Source: an uncultured Clostridia bacterium (GTDB lineage: Bacteria > Bacillota > Clostridia > Lachnospirales > Anaerotignaceae). From it: DNA of 64,000 bases. Shown one piece after another: positions 34,355 through 43,225 of the stretch. The first letter of the stretch is position 1, and every line of letters begins with the position of its first letter. The notes below the pieces were generated by a model. That model searched no databases and was not told the origin of the DNA. It saw nothing but the letters and a program-made list of their open reading frames with translations. Made by a program: the position numbers and the translations under genes. The stretch is from NCBI GenBank assembly GCA_902477755.1, contig CABSIK010000002.1, positions 1-64,000 of the forward strand. The letters are read 5' to 3'.

Positions 34355-35350
34355 TTACTGCATGTTTTTGATGATTTCTTCTGCAATCTGTACAGCGTTT
34401 GTTGCAGCGCCTTTTCTGATATTGTCTGCTACAACCCAAAGGTTTACGCCGCTTTCCACGCTTTCGTCACGACGAACACGACCGATGTACACTTCATCAT
34501 GACCTGCAACGTCTACAGCCAAAGGATATTCATTGGCTTCAGAATTGTTCTGCAATACAACGCCGGGAGCGTTTTTCAGTGTTTCCAGCAGATCATCCAT
34601 TTCGAAAGGTTTTTCAAATTCGATGTTGATGGATTCGCTGTGGCAGTCGAATACAGGTACACGAACAGTTGTTGCAGTTACGCGCATTTCGTCGTTATGC
34701 AGGATTTTTCTTGTTTCGTTTACCATTTTCATTTCTTCTTTTGTATAGCCGTTGTCCAGGAAGACATCGATGTGAGGCAGGCAGTTATTAGCGATGGGGT
34801 GAGGGAATTTCTTAGGAGCTTCGCCTTTGAGACCATTTTCCAGATCTTTCCAACCAGCAAGACCAGCGCCGGATACTGCCTGATATGTGGAGTAAACCAC
34901 ACGTTTGATTTTGTATTTGTCATCCAGTGGTTTCAGAGCAACCATAGCCTGGATTGTGGAGCAGTTGGGGTTGGCAATGATGTTTTTGTGCCAAGCGATG
35001 TCCTCAGGGTTTACTTCGGGAACTACCAGAGGAACTTCAGGGTCCATACGCCACTGAGAGCTGTTGTCAATAACGATACAGCCGTGTGCTGCTGCGATGG
35101 GGGCGAATTTTTCACTTGTGCCGCCGCCTGCGGAGAACAGAGCGATGTCGATGGGTTTATCAAAAGAATGTTCTGTCAGTTCTTCTACTGTATATTCTTT
35201 GCCGTTGAAAGTCAGTTTAGAGCCAGCGGAACGGCTGGATGCCATTACATAGAAGTTTTCGATGGGCAGCTGTCTTTCTTCCAGAACCTTCAGGAATGTT
35301 CTGCCTACCATACCAGTTGCGCCTACAACAGCAAGATTGATTTTTTTCAT
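34355..35350 (-). CDS. asd: Aspartate-semialdehyde dehydrogenase
   Basis: 331 residues. Reduces aspartyl phosphate to the semialdehyde that feeds DapA. Seen: the NADP loop AVVGATGMVGRTF at the N-terminus, the nucleophile in NPNCSTIQ near residue 130 and a late basic segment in the active-site region. The start is ATG 35350; the open frame continues upstream to 35515 only because the riboswitch leader has no stop in this frame. First gene of asd-dapA-dapB. Confidence 0.96.
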   Translation of the reverse strand: MKKINLAVVGATGMVGRTFLKVLEERQLPIENFYVMASSRSAGSKLTFNGKEYTVEELTEHSFDKPIDIALFSAGGGTSEKFAPIAAAHGCIVIDNSSQWRMDPEVPLVVPEVNPEDIAWHKNIIANPNCSTIQAMVALKPLDDKYKIKRVVYSTYQAVSGAGLAGWKDLENGLKGEAPKKFPHPIANNCLPHIDVFLDNGYTKEEMKMVNETRKILHNDEMRVTATTVRVPVFDCHSESINIEFEKPFEMDDLLETLKNAPGVVLQNNSEANEYPLAVDVAGHDEVYIGRVRRDESVESGVNLWVVADNIRKGAATNAVQIAEEIIKNMQ

Positions 35351-35407
35351 AATGATTGATACCTTCCTTCCCAGAAATACGTTTGTGCTAGAGATGTTTT
35401 TTGGTAA

Positions 35408-35472
35408 CAAAAAAGCCGGCCGGCGCCGACTGCAAAAAACCATAGAAAATAAACAATAGCAATAAACTATGG
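35408..35472 (-). terminator. Riboswitch expression platform with two terminators
   Basis: On the minus strand a CCATAG...CTATGG hairpin with a T run (35472 down to 35434) is followed by a GC-rich 7-bp hairpin with a 4-nt loop (35431-35414) and another T run. Either can stop transcription before asd when lysine is bound. Confidence 0.75.
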
Positions 35473-35479
35473 TAATTAT

Positions 35480-35645
35480 CCAGTAGCGCTCCATCGGAAA
35501 TCCGATGACAGTCATACGGCTCTTAACCGCACAACCAGAAAAAAACAGATAAGGCAGTCTTTTTCTTCGGCATTTTCCCCTTTCGACGAGCCTCCTGTAT
35601 CCCTTATGATATTGGCTCGGTTACTCTTGAAAAACGCACCTCTAC
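35480..35645 (-). promoter_or_regulatory. Lysine riboswitch (L box)
   Basis: Read on the minus strand, the leader shows the L-box signatures in order: AGAGGTGCG at the 5' side, AGAGTAA, AGGAGGCTC with GGGGAAAATGCCGAAG, CTGTCATCGG and the closing GGAGCGCTACTGG. This aptamer binds lysine and turns off transcription of lysine-synthesis genes, which fits the asd-dapA-dapB operon directly downstream. Confidence 0.93.
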
Positions 35646-35672
35646 TTTGTATTTTTATGTACTTATGAAGTT

Positions 35673-35701
35673 AGTCTAACATCCAAATTTGATTCTGTCA
35701 A
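35673..35701 (-). promoter_or_regulatory. Promoter of the lysine operon
   Basis: On the minus strand, TTGACA (35701-35696), 17 nt, TAGACT (35678-35673). The start point would lie about 20 nt ahead of the L-box aptamer. Confidence 0.72.
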
Positions 35702-35796
35702 ACCTTTCCTGCATAATTTTCAAAATTATTTAAAGAATAAAAATAAGTACAAGAAAAAAGCCCATTTTTCAAGGAAAACAGGAGGTTATAAAAATC

Positions 35797-36003
35797 ATGA
35801 AAAAAGAACTGACACCACAGCAAAAGGCAGATCTGCGTATGAAATATGAAATTGCAGAGGAATTAGGTTTGCTGGATAAAATTTCAGAGAATGGATGGAA
35901 AGGACTCACATCCCGAGAAAGCGGACGCATCGGCGGCATCATGGGAAAGCGGAAGCGCGCTCAGCAAATGGAAAAAGAAAACAAGAAAAAGGGGGATGAA
36001 TAA
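35797..36003 (+). CDS. Alpha/beta-type small acid-soluble spore protein
   Basis: 68 residues. The core KYEIAEELGLLDKISENGWKGLTSRESGRIGG is the DNA-binding pattern of alpha/beta-type SASPs (SspF-like). These proteins coat and protect spore DNA, so this is evidence that the organism can sporulate. The ribosome site AGGAGG is well placed. The tail is rich in Lys/Glu. Expression in the forespore is expected, although no sigma-G promoter could be assigned. Confidence 0.92.
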   Translation: MKKELTPQQKADLRMKYEIAEELGLLDKISENGWKGLTSRESGRIGGIMGKRKRAQQMEKENKKKGDE

Positions 36004-36078
36004 AGGGAAATACTTGCTTTTCTATTTAGAAAACGGTATAATTTTAGATTATGGCAACAAGGAAAGCGAGTGGAAAGA

Positions 36079-36828
36079 ATGAACGCATATACAGACTTTG
36101 CCACAGTCTACGATTTGTTTATGGAAGAAGTGCCTTATGACCAGTGGCTATCTTTTATGGAAGAAATCTGGCAGAAAGAAGGCTTGCAGCCAAAGGTCAT
36201 TGCAGACCTTGGATGTGGGACAGGCAATCTGCTGGTGCCTTTGACAAAAAAGGGATACCGCACCATGGGGGTAGATCTGTCTTTTGATATGCTTTGTCAG
36301 GCAGAGAAAAAACTGCGTGAAGAAGGACTTTCTTCTATATTATTAGAGCAGGATCTGACAGAGGTTTCTCTGCCGGAGGAGGCAGACTGTATCATCAGCG
36401 TTTGTGACAGCCTGAACTATCTGACGGAGGACGGAGAACTCTCAGCAGCGTTTGCCTGTGTGAAAGATTCTTTGGGGCAGGGCGGCCTGTTTTTGTTTGA
36501 TATGAATACAGAGTACAAATTCAGAGAAGTCCTTGCCCAAAATACTTATGCCGTCACAGAGGAAAATGCTGCCTATATTTGGGAAAATGATTATGACCCG
36601 GAAGAAAAGATCAACGCCTATGCAGTGAACTTCTTTATTGAAGGAAATGACGGCAGATACGAAAGAACAGAAGAAGTACATTATGAAAGAGCCTACAGTG
36701 TGGAAGAAATCAAAAATGCATTGACAGAAAACGGATTTACGCTGTTAGGCATGTATGATGATTATACATGGGAAAGCCCCAAAGAAGATTGTCAGCGCAT
36801 TGTGTTTGTGGCAAAAGGGGCAGAGTAA
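36079..36828 (+). CDS. SAM-dependent methyltransferase
   Basis: 249 residues. Class I fold: motif I VIADLGCGTGNLLVPL near residue 43, then MGVDLSFDML and ADCIISVCDSLNYL (motif II region). The C-terminal part resembles the methyltransferases found beside hslO in Clostridia. The substrate is unknown. ATG 36079 is preferred to GTG 36070 because it agrees with the usual start of the domain. It precedes hslO by 19 nt, so the two are co-transcribed. Confidence 0.87.
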   Translation: MNAYTDFATVYDLFMEEVPYDQWLSFMEEIWQKEGLQPKVIADLGCGTGNLLVPLTKKGYRTMGVDLSFDMLCQAEKKLREEGLSSILLEQDLTEVSLPEEADCIISVCDSLNYLTEDGELSAAFACVKDSLGQGGLFLFDMNTEYKFREVLAQNTYAVTEENAAYIWENDYDPEEKINAYAVNFFIEGNDGRYERTEEVHYERAYSVEEIKNALTENGFTLLGMYDDYTWESPKEDCQRIVFVAKGAE

Positions 36829-36847
36829 GAAACGGAGGAAATACAAC

Positions 36848-37726
36848 ATGCAGGATTATATTATTCGCGCAACGGCAGGGAACGGCAGTATCCGTGCTTT
36901 TGCGGCAACAACAAGAGAAACTGTACAGTATGCAAGAGAAGTGCACCATACTTCTCCTGTAGCTTCTGCGGCACTGGGCAGAATGCTCACAGCAGCGGCT
37001 ATGATGGGCAGCATGCTCAAAGGCGACAAAGACTTGGTAACACTGCAGATTCGCAGTCTGGGTCCTTTGAAAGGCATTGTGGTTTCCGGTGACTCCCACG
37101 GTCATGTAAAAGGCTATGTGTTCAACCCTAATGTGGATATTCCCAGCAAATATCCCGGCAAATTGGATGTGAGCGGTGCCATTGGGGAAGGTTACCTGAG
37201 CGTTATCCGTGACATTGGTCTGAAAGAACCCTATGCAGGCAGAATCCAGCTGGTAAGCGGTGAAATCGCGGAAGACCTGACATATTATTTCGCACAGTCT
37301 GATCAGACACCTTCCGCAGTTGGTCTGGGGGTACTGGTAGAAACAGATACATCCATCCGTCGTGCCGGCGGTTTCATTATCCAGCTGATGCCCGAAGCAA
37401 CAGAAGAAATGATTTCCAAACTGGAACAGCGTCTGAATACCATTCCTTATGTGACAGACCTGCTGGACATGGGCAAAAGCCCCGAAGACATTCTGGAAAT
37501 GATTCTGGGAGATATGGATCTGAAGATCATGGATAAAATGCCAGTGGAATTCTACTGCAACTGTTCTAAGGAACGCGTAGAAAAAGCTCTTATCAGTATT
37601 GGTAAGGAAGAACTGGAGAAAATCATTCGGGAAGATAAGAAGGCAAATCTGCACTGTCATTTCTGTAGTAAAGAATATGATTTCACAGAAAAAGAACTGA
37701 AAGAATTGCTGGAAAGCGCAAAGTAA
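36848..37726 (+). CDS. hslO: Redox-regulated chaperone Hsp33
   Basis: 292 residues. Seen: the N-terminal YIIRATAGNGSIRAFAATT and GHVKGYVFNP, and near the C-terminus the four zinc cysteines CNC...CHFC that act as the oxidation switch. Oxidation releases zinc and activates the protein as a holdase for unfolding proteins. ATG 36848 follows ACGGAGG; the longer frame from 36755 overlaps the methyltransferase and is not used. Confidence 0.95.
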   Translation: MQDYIIRATAGNGSIRAFAATTRETVQYAREVHHTSPVASAALGRMLTAAAMMGSMLKGDKDLVTLQIRSLGPLKGIVVSGDSHGHVKGYVFNPNVDIPSKYPGKLDVSGAIGEGYLSVIRDIGLKEPYAGRIQLVSGEIAEDLTYYFAQSDQTPSAVGLGVLVETDTSIRRAGGFIIQLMPEATEEMISKLEQRLNTIPYVTDLLDMGKSPEDILEMILGDMDLKIMDKMPVEFYCNCSKERVEKALISIGKEELEKIIREDKKANLHCHFCSKEYDFTEKELKELLESAK

Positions 37727-37754
37727 GAAAAGATGAGGAAGGGAGGTGAATCAG

Positions 37755-38180
37755 ATGCATCGGGATTTTGCGGTGGCAGTAAAGGCTGTCATTGTACGGG
37801 GGGATGAAGTATTGGTGCTGCGTCGCTCCAAAGGAGAAATGGCAGGCAGTTATATGAATAAATACCAGAAATGGGATCTGCCTGGCGGCGGACTGCATTT
37901 TTATGAAAAAGCGGAAGATGGACTGCTGCGAGAGATTCAGGAGGAAACAACACTGTCTGTAGAGATTGGCAGACCTGTTTCCATGTTTGACATCATCCGG
38001 CATCAGGTTCACCTCTGCATTTTTACATATGCGGCTTTATGGAAGGAAGGGGAAGTGCAGCTGAGCAAAGAACATGATGGTTTTTTGTGGCTGAATAAAG
38101 ACGAAGTGGAAGAAAGCGAGTTGCCCCATTGGATGAAACGGGATATTTTTCGTGCCCTGGAATCCTTGCAAAATAAGTAA
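37755..38180 (+). CDS. Nudix hydrolase
   Basis: 141 residues. The Nudix box GGGLHFYEKAEDGLLREIQEET is intact at about residues 49-70; its Glu residues bind the metal and cleave nucleoside-diphosphate-linked substrates. The substrate is unknown. ATG 37755 is 6 nt from GGGAGGTG; GTG 37746 lies inside that site. It closes the methyltransferase-hslO operon and is followed by a terminator. Confidence 0.9.
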   Translation: MHRDFAVAVKAVIVRGDEVLVLRRSKGEMAGSYMNKYQKWDLPGGGLHFYEKAEDGLLREIQEETTLSVEIGRPVSMFDIIRHQVHLCIFTYAALWKEGEVQLSKEHDGFLWLNKDEVEESELPHWMKRDIFRALESLQNK

Positions 38181-38194
38181 AAAGACGAAAAACG

Positions 38195-38241
38195 GACTTT
38201 GTTCTCATGGAAATTCCATGTAAGGGCAAAGTCATTTTTTT
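38195..38241 (+). terminator. Terminator after the Nudix gene
   Basis: GACTTTG (38195-38201) pairs with CAAAGTC (38227-38233), with an inner CATGGA/TCCATG hairpin, then a run of T. Confidence 0.85.
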
Positions 38242-38402
38242 GCAGAAAAATCTGCAAAAATGAAAAGAGGAAGGAAATGGTAAGAAAAAGATGAGAGATA
38301 CATTCTGTATGACAGTAGTAAAAGGATAAAAGAATATCTAAAATGGACATATGTATTTTGTGCTATATAGACAATTGCATATTAGATTAATAGGGAAAAT
38401 AA

Positions 38403-38482
38403 CGGTGAATCATTTTGCCTGCAAATAGATAGGACGCAAAGTATCCCTCGCAAAACCTGTAAATTACAGGTTTCCGATTTTT
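38403..38482 (+). promoter_or_regulatory. Possible GEMM-like (c-di-GMP-I) RNA remnant
   Basis: GCAAA, GGACGCAAAG (38432-38441) and AGGTTTCCGA echo conserved words of the GEMM-I riboswitch, in the right order. A helix that normally separates GCAAAC from GGGACGCAAAG is almost missing. AAACCTGT/ACAGGTTT (38453-38473) forms a hairpin followed by a T run, as in a terminator. No gene follows for 380 nt. It could be decayed, a variant or a chance likeness. Confidence 0.38.
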
Positions 38483-38779
38483 TATGAAAAATTTTCGATT
38501 TATATTTAACAATAATGTTGAAAAAACTTCATTTTTTTAGAAACATGAGGGAGGAAGTGTATATTGACAATGCAGTCAAGAACGATTATTATTTAGATTA
38601 AGGTATGTTTGATATTTGATACATATCTGGAAGGGACTGGTAAAACTTATTCATATTAGACATTTTTTACCAGATGTTACCTTCTCTTTTTTGTATTATC
38701 TATTAAGAAGAGAAGGCGGAACTGCATTTGTTTATTCTCAGGATATTTTTTATGTAAGGAAACAGAACTTGACATTTTT
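38483..38779 (+). other. Intergenic stretch with terminator-like hairpin
   Basis: No convincing gene. A 14-codon GTG frame at 38556 lies behind GGGAGG, and a larger hairpin pairs CTGGTAAAA (38637-38645) with TTTTACCAG, flanked by GAAGG/CCTTC and a T run ending about 38692. It may be a short leader-peptide/terminator unit, or a remnant. Confidence 0.35.
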
Positions 38780-38809
38780 TTGACAAAGAGTGTTTTTTGT
38801 GTCTATACA
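38780..38809 (+). promoter_or_regulatory. Promoter of the V-ATPase operon
   Basis: TTGACA at 38780-38785, 18 nt, TATACA at 38804-38809. A second TTGACA lies at 38769-38774. The first gene starts about 50 nt downstream. Confidence 0.6.
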
Positions 38810-38861
38810 TCAGAAACACCTGATAACATGCAGTAAACTTGCAGCGAGAGAGGTGATAAAA

Positions 38862-39188
38862 GTGGCTTATGAAATTCTGAAAAGTATTGTGGATGCAGAA
38901 GCGCAGGCTGTAGAGAAAAAACGCCAGGCAGCAGCACAGGCAGAGGAGCTGAAAGTAAAGGCACAGGCGGAAGCGGCGGCTCTTCTGGAAAAGACCCGTA
39001 AGGATGGATTGCTCATGGTGGACGAAACAGTGAAAAATGCTGTGGAAGACAGTGAAATGACCATTCAGGGTATTCGCAGAGAAGCAGAGGAGGCTTGTCA
39101 GGAAATCAGAAAGCAGGCTGCGGGAAAGAAAGAAGAAGCAATACAGGCGGTCATTGGAAAGGTTGTGGGTACTTATGGCAGTAACTGA
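38862..39188 (+). CDS. ntpF: V-type ATPase subunit G/H (peripheral stalk)
   Basis: 108 residues, almost all Ala/Glu/Lys/Gln helix (AEAQAVEKKRQAAAQAEELKVKAQAEAAALLEKTRKD), a right-handed coiled-coil partner of subunit E in the peripheral stalk. GTG 38862 is preferred since GAGAGGTG is 7 nt upstream; the frame to 38790 is not needed. It overlaps the next gene by 14 nt. First gene of the operon. Confidence 0.85.
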   Translation: MAYEILKSIVDAEAQAVEKKRQAAAQAEELKVKAQAEAAALLEKTRKDGLLMVDETVKNAVEDSEMTIQGIRREAEEACQEIRKQAAGKKEEAIQAVIGKVVGTYGSN

Positions 39189-41169
39189 TATGCAAAAACT
39201 GACTGTCATCGGTCTGAACAGCAGCCGTACCCCATTTCTGCATGAACTGATGCGCCTGGGCGTTGTGGAAATCAATTCTCAGGAAGGCGTAGTCAACGAC
39301 GAAGAATGGATGCCGGATATTTTCCGTACCAGCAACAGCGCGGACGTTTCTCGTTTGGAAGCGGACATTGCCCGTGTCAGTGTTGCGTTGGATGCCATCA
39401 ATCTGTATGACACCGGAAAGAAGCCGCTGATCCATACCAGAAAAGAAATGAAGCGCAATGCCTTCGTTGACCACATGAACGCTACCAAAACAGCAACGGA
39501 AATGAATGTAGACCATGCGGTGGCGTCCAGTAAGAAGATTGCAGATGCAACGACGGAGATCAATCGTCTGCGGACAGTCATCCAAGGTTTGCAGCCTTGG
39601 GCAACACTGGATGTACCTATGGAAATGACAGAAACAGCCCATGCTTGTATGGTGCTCGGCACAGTAAATGCAAAAACCAATGGCGCACAGTTACAGACGG
39701 ATGTGCTGGCAGCATTGCCTTCGGCAGTCGTAAATGAAGTCGGAGCAGATAAACAACAGAGATATTTCTCTTTTATCTGCTGGAAAGATGAAAAAGATCA
39801 GCTCTATGAAGCTTTAAGACCATACAATTTTGTATCGGTGACTTTGGGAGAAACCAAAGGAACCCCAGCAGAACTGATACAGTCTTATGAAGGGCAGATC
39901 GCAGGGCTGGAGCAGGAAATCCAGGAAGAAGAACAAAAACTGGCTGCTCTGAGCGTAGCAAAACAGGATATTGAATATCTGTATGACAGTTTGTGTATGC
40001 GGCGTGACCGGGCAAAAGTTGTCGGGGATATGCTTAGTACAGAAACCGTATTTTATTTTGACGGATGGATGCCCAAGTGGAGCAGAGAAAAAGTGGAAAA
40101 TCTGCTGAAGAAGTACGAATTCTACTATAATATTGAGGAACCTGATCCTGATGAGGAAGTTCCCATTCTGCTGCACAACAACGGTGTGGTAACAGCCTTT
40201 GAAGGCGTTACCAGCATGTATAGCCTGCCGGCAAGACATGACATCGATCCGACTGCAATTCTTGCACCATTTTATTTTATTTTCTTTGGGCTGATGCTCA
40301 GTGATGCAGCATACGGTATCATCCTTTCCGTAGGCTGTGCCATCATTTTGAAAAAGTATAAACTGGAAGGTACCATGTACCGTATGTTCAAAATGTTCTT
40401 CTATTGTGGGATTTCCACATTTATCTGGGGCGCATTGTTCGGTGGATGGTTTGGCGACTTCTTTACGGTAGCCGCACGAACTATGTTTGGTGTAGACTTT
40501 GTCATCAACCCCATCTGGTTTAACCCTCTGGAAGAACCCATGAAGCTGTTGATCTTCTCCCTGATTCTGGGCGGCATCCACATCTTCGTTGGTATGGGCG
40601 TACAGGCGTATATGTATATCCGCGACGGTCATCCTCTGGATGCGTTGTTTGATATTGGCTTATGGTATCTGCTGCTGATCGGTCTGGTACTGTTCGGTTT
40701 TGGCGGCAGCCTGATGCCTTCTCTGGTACCTGTAGGCAAATATATGGCAATCGTTGGCGCTGTTGGCATTTTGCTCACCGGCGGCAGAAAGAAAAAAGGT
40801 TTGGGGAAAATCACAGGCGGTCTGGGCAGCCTTTACGGCATCACCAGCTACCTGTCTGATGTACTTTCTTACTCCAGATTGCTGGCTTTGGGCTTGGCAA
40901 CAGGGGTAGTTGCACAGGTTATCAACACACTGGGCTCTTTGGCAGGCGGCGGTATCGTCGGTTCCATCGTGCTGATTGTGGTATTCCTGGCAGGTACAGT
41001 ATTCAATATTGCGATTAACGCACTGGGTGCTTTCGTTCACTCCTGCAGATTGCAGTATGTAGAATTTTTCGGTAAGTTTTACACAGGCGGCGGCAGAGAA
41101 TTCCGTCCCTTTGAAAGAAAGACAAAATATGTAAAGATTTTAGAGGAGGATGTTGAAGATGGTAGATAG
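39175..41169 (+). CDS. ntpI: V-type ATPase subunit I (a)
   Basis: 664 residues. The N-terminal ~340 residues are cytoplasmic with a coiled coil (IAGLEQEIQEEEQKLAAL). The C-terminal half has seven or eight membrane segments starting near AILAPFYFIFFGLMLSDAAYGII and including the conserved Arg-bearing helix (SDVLSYSRLLALGLATGVVAQ), which lies beside the rotor ring and moves ions. ATG 39175 overlaps the end of the upstream gene and is preferred to the TTG-like start at 39154. Confidence 0.95.
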   Translation: MAVTDMQKLTVIGLNSSRTPFLHELMRLGVVEINSQEGVVNDEEWMPDIFRTSNSADVSRLEADIARVSVALDAINLYDTGKKPLIHTRKEMKRNAFVDHMNATKTATEMNVDHAVASSKKIADATTEINRLRTVIQGLQPWATLDVPMEMTETAHACMVLGTVNAKTNGAQLQTDVLAALPSAVVNEVGADKQQRYFSFICWKDEKDQLYEALRPYNFVSVTLGETKGTPAELIQSYEGQIAGLEQEIQEEEQKLAALSVAKQDIEYLYDSLCMRRDRAKVVGDMLSTETVFYFDGWMPKWSREKVENLLKKYEFYYNIEEPDPDEEVPILLHNNGVVTAFEGVTSMYSLPARHDIDPTAILAPFYFIFFGLMLSDAAYGIILSVGCAIILKKYKLEGTMYRMFKMFFYCGISTFIWGALFGGWFGDFFTVAARTMFGVDFVINPIWFNPLEEPMKLLIFSLILGGIHIFVGMGVQAYMYIRDGHPLDALFDIGLWYLLLIGLVLFGFGGSLMPSLVPVGKYMAIVGAVGILLTGGRKKKGLGKITGGLGSLYGITSYLSDVLSYSRLLALGLATGVVAQVINTLGSLAGGGIVGSIVLIVVFLAGTVFNIAINALGAFVHSCRLQYVEFFGKFYTGGGREFRPFERKTKYVKILEEDVEDGR

Positions 41170-41647
41170 TTTATTAAACGGTCAGGTATTGGCATTAGCT
41201 GGCGCTGCGATCGCTGCAACTCTTGGCGGCATCGGTAGTGCTCTTGGTGTTGGCGTAGCCGGTCAGGCTGCTGCAGGCGTTGTTTCTGAAGACCCTAACA
41301 AATTTGGTCAGGTACTGCTGCTGCAGGCGCTGCCCGGTACACAGGGTATTTATGGTCTGCTGATCGCCTTCATTGTTATGGTAAAAGTTGGTCTGTTGGG
41401 CGGCGACGGTATGCTGGATCTGACTGTTGCACAGGGTGCTTCCATTTTTGCGGCATCTCTGCCCATCGGTATTGTTGGTCTGTGTTCCGCTATCGCACAG
41501 GGGAAAGCAGCAGCAGCAGGCGTAATGTTGGTTGGCAAAAGACCCAGCGAGCTGGCAAAAGGTATGCTGTTTGCAGCCATGGTAGAAACATACGCAGTAC
41601 TTGCGCTGTTGGTATCCTTCCTGATGCTCAACAGCCTGCAGCTGTAA
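41159..41647 (+). CDS. ntpK: V-type ATPase subunit K (rotor ring)
   Basis: 162 residues, four membrane segments (a duplicated hairpin). The ion-binding site has the sodium signature known from Enterococcus hirae NtpK: LPGTQG (L58, T61, Q62), a Gln at 114 (AIAQGK) and the carboxylate E143 (VETYA). The first hairpin lacks a carboxylate, as usual. So the enzyme probably moves Na+. ATG 41159 is 9 nt from GAGGAGG. Confidence 0.95.
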   Translation: MVDSLLNGQVLALAGAAIAATLGGIGSALGVGVAGQAAAGVVSEDPNKFGQVLLLQALPGTQGIYGLLIAFIVMVKVGLLGGDGMLDLTVAQGASIFAASLPIGIVGLCSAIAQGKAAAAGVMLVGKRPSELAKGMLFAAMVETYAVLALLVSFLMLNSLQL

Positions 41648-41674
41648 TTTGCGGATAAAGGAGGTATGACTCCT

Positions 41675-42235
41675 ATGAACGACGGTAAAATCATCATTGA
41701 TAGAATCATGGCAGAAGCGGACAAGGAAATCGAAGCCTTCATGCTGGAAGGCAAAAGAGAAGCCGATGCCATTATGAAAGCGGCAGAAGACAAAGCACGC
41801 CGTGAAAAAGAATCCTACCGCAAAACAGCGGAGGAAGAAGCAAGGAAAGCTCGGGCAAAAGAAATTTCCGGCGCAGAGATGGAAGCCAAGAAAGCAATCC
41901 TGCAGGAAAAACAGGATATTCTGGAAGAAATCATCGCTGAAGCAAAAAAACGTCTGGAAAATCTGCCTGACGCGGAATATGCGCAGGTTATCGGCGGCAT
42001 GCTGGAACGTCTGGACGAAAGCCAGGGCAAAGAAATCATCGTTTCTGCAAAAGACAAAGCACGTCTGGCAGATGTGGTTAAAGAAAAGGGCTATGTGCTC
42101 TCTGATGAAACCCGCGATATCGACAGTGGCTTTGTAGTAAAGAACGGTGACATTGAGTATAACTATTCCTTTGATGCAATCATCATGGTACAAAAAGAAG
42201 AAATGCAGATTACAGCAGCAAAAATCTTATTTTAA
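41675..42235 (+). CDS. ntpE: V-type ATPase subunit E (peripheral stalk)
   Basis: 186 residues. N-terminal helix rich in Lys/Glu/Ala (residues 1-90) and a globular end; the standard stalk protein linking I to the catalytic head. ATG 41675 is 9 nt from AAAGGAGGT; ATG 41666 touches that site and is rejected. Confidence 0.92.
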   Translation: MNDGKIIIDRIMAEADKEIEAFMLEGKREADAIMKAAEDKARREKESYRKTAEEEARKARAKEISGAEMEAKKAILQEKQDILEEIIAEAKKRLENLPDAEYAQVIGGMLERLDESQGKEIIVSAKDKARLADVVKEKGYVLSDETRDIDSGFVVKNGDIEYNYSFDAIIMVQKEEMQITAAKILF

Positions 42236-42247
42236 GGAGGGGTAGAA

Positions 42248-43225
42248 ATGTCTAAAAATAAAATTTACCCTTTCGCCGTGGCCAGTGTGCGTTCCATGGA
42301 AAATAAGCTGCTGAGCCAGCAAAAGCTCATGCAGATGGCAGAAGCAAAAAGCGCCGAAGAAGCGCTGCGCCTGCTTTCTGATACGGCTTATGGCAAAACC
42401 CAGGTGCAGGATGTGCACCAGTTTGAGGAAATGATTGAAACCCATCTGGAAGAAACATACACTTCTGTGGCAAAGCTCATTCCCGATGAAGCCCTCATTG
42501 ATATTTTCCTTTATAAGAATGACTACCATAATATTAAGGTGCTCATCAAAGAGGAAATTTCCAAAGTCAGCGGCAAAAAACTGCTGGTACGGGGCGGCAC
42601 CATTCCCGTGGAAGATATGAAAAAGAACTTCAGGGAACGTAATTATGCGGAAATGCCCACCATCAACGGTGATGCTGTGGAAGAAGCCATCAGCCTGTAT
42701 GCAAAGACCAAAAATGGTCAGTATATCGACACAGTTTTGGATAAAGCATGCTTCGCTGCCATGGATGAGAGAGCTTCTGAGATGAAAAATCCCTTTGTAC
42801 GCAAATATGTAACCATGTTGGCAGATTTGACTAACCTGAAAACCATTTTGCGTGTGAAACAGATGGGACGTCCTTTTGAAGCCTTTGAAGACGCTTGTGT
42901 GCCTGGCGGTGAAATCCGCATGGATGTGTTCCAGCGGGCATATCGTGAAGAAAGTATGCTGCCAGTGCTGAAGGAAACTTCCTATGGTCTCCTTTGTGAG
43001 CAGTATATGGACAAAGGCTTTACGGTTTTTGAAAAAGCATGTGATGACTTCCTGATGGAATACATCAAGGAGGCAAAATACAAAACACTGACGCCTGAGC
43101 CTGTTGTGGCTTATATCCTGGCGAAAGAAACAGAAGCGAAATGTGTCAGAATCATTCTGACCTGTAAGCTTCATAATATTGACACAGAAATTATCAAAGA
43201 GAGGGTGAGAGAAGTTTATGTCTAA
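42248..43225 (+). CDS. ntpC: V-type ATPase subunit C (rotor adaptor)
   Basis: 325 residues, nearly all helical, with the family pattern YPFAVASVRSMENKLLS at the N-terminus and NDYHNIKVLIKEE. It links the rotor ring to the central stalk. It overlaps the next gene by 8 nt. The ribosome site is AAGGAGGGG. Confidence 0.93.
   Translation: MSKNKIYPFAVASVRSMENKLLSQQKLMQMAEAKSAEEALRLLSDTAYGKTQVQDVHQFEEMIETHLEETYTSVAKLIPDEALIDIFLYKNDYHNIKVLIKEEISKVSGKKLLVRGGTIPVEDMKKNFRERNYAEMPTINGDAVEEAISLYAKTKNGQYIDTVLDKACFAAMDERASEMKNPFVRKYVTMLADLTNLKTILRVKQMGRPFEAFEDACVPGGEIRMDVFQRAYREESMLPVLKETSYGLLCEQYMDKGFTVFEKACDDFLMEYIKEAKYKTLTPEPVVAYILAKETEAKCVRIILTCKLHNIDTEIIKERVREVYV

Noticed and set aside
33379..35359. 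Plus-strand open frames opposite dapA and asd
   Set aside because: Antisense shadows; the minus-strand genes have clear family motifs, ribosome sites and a riboswitch.
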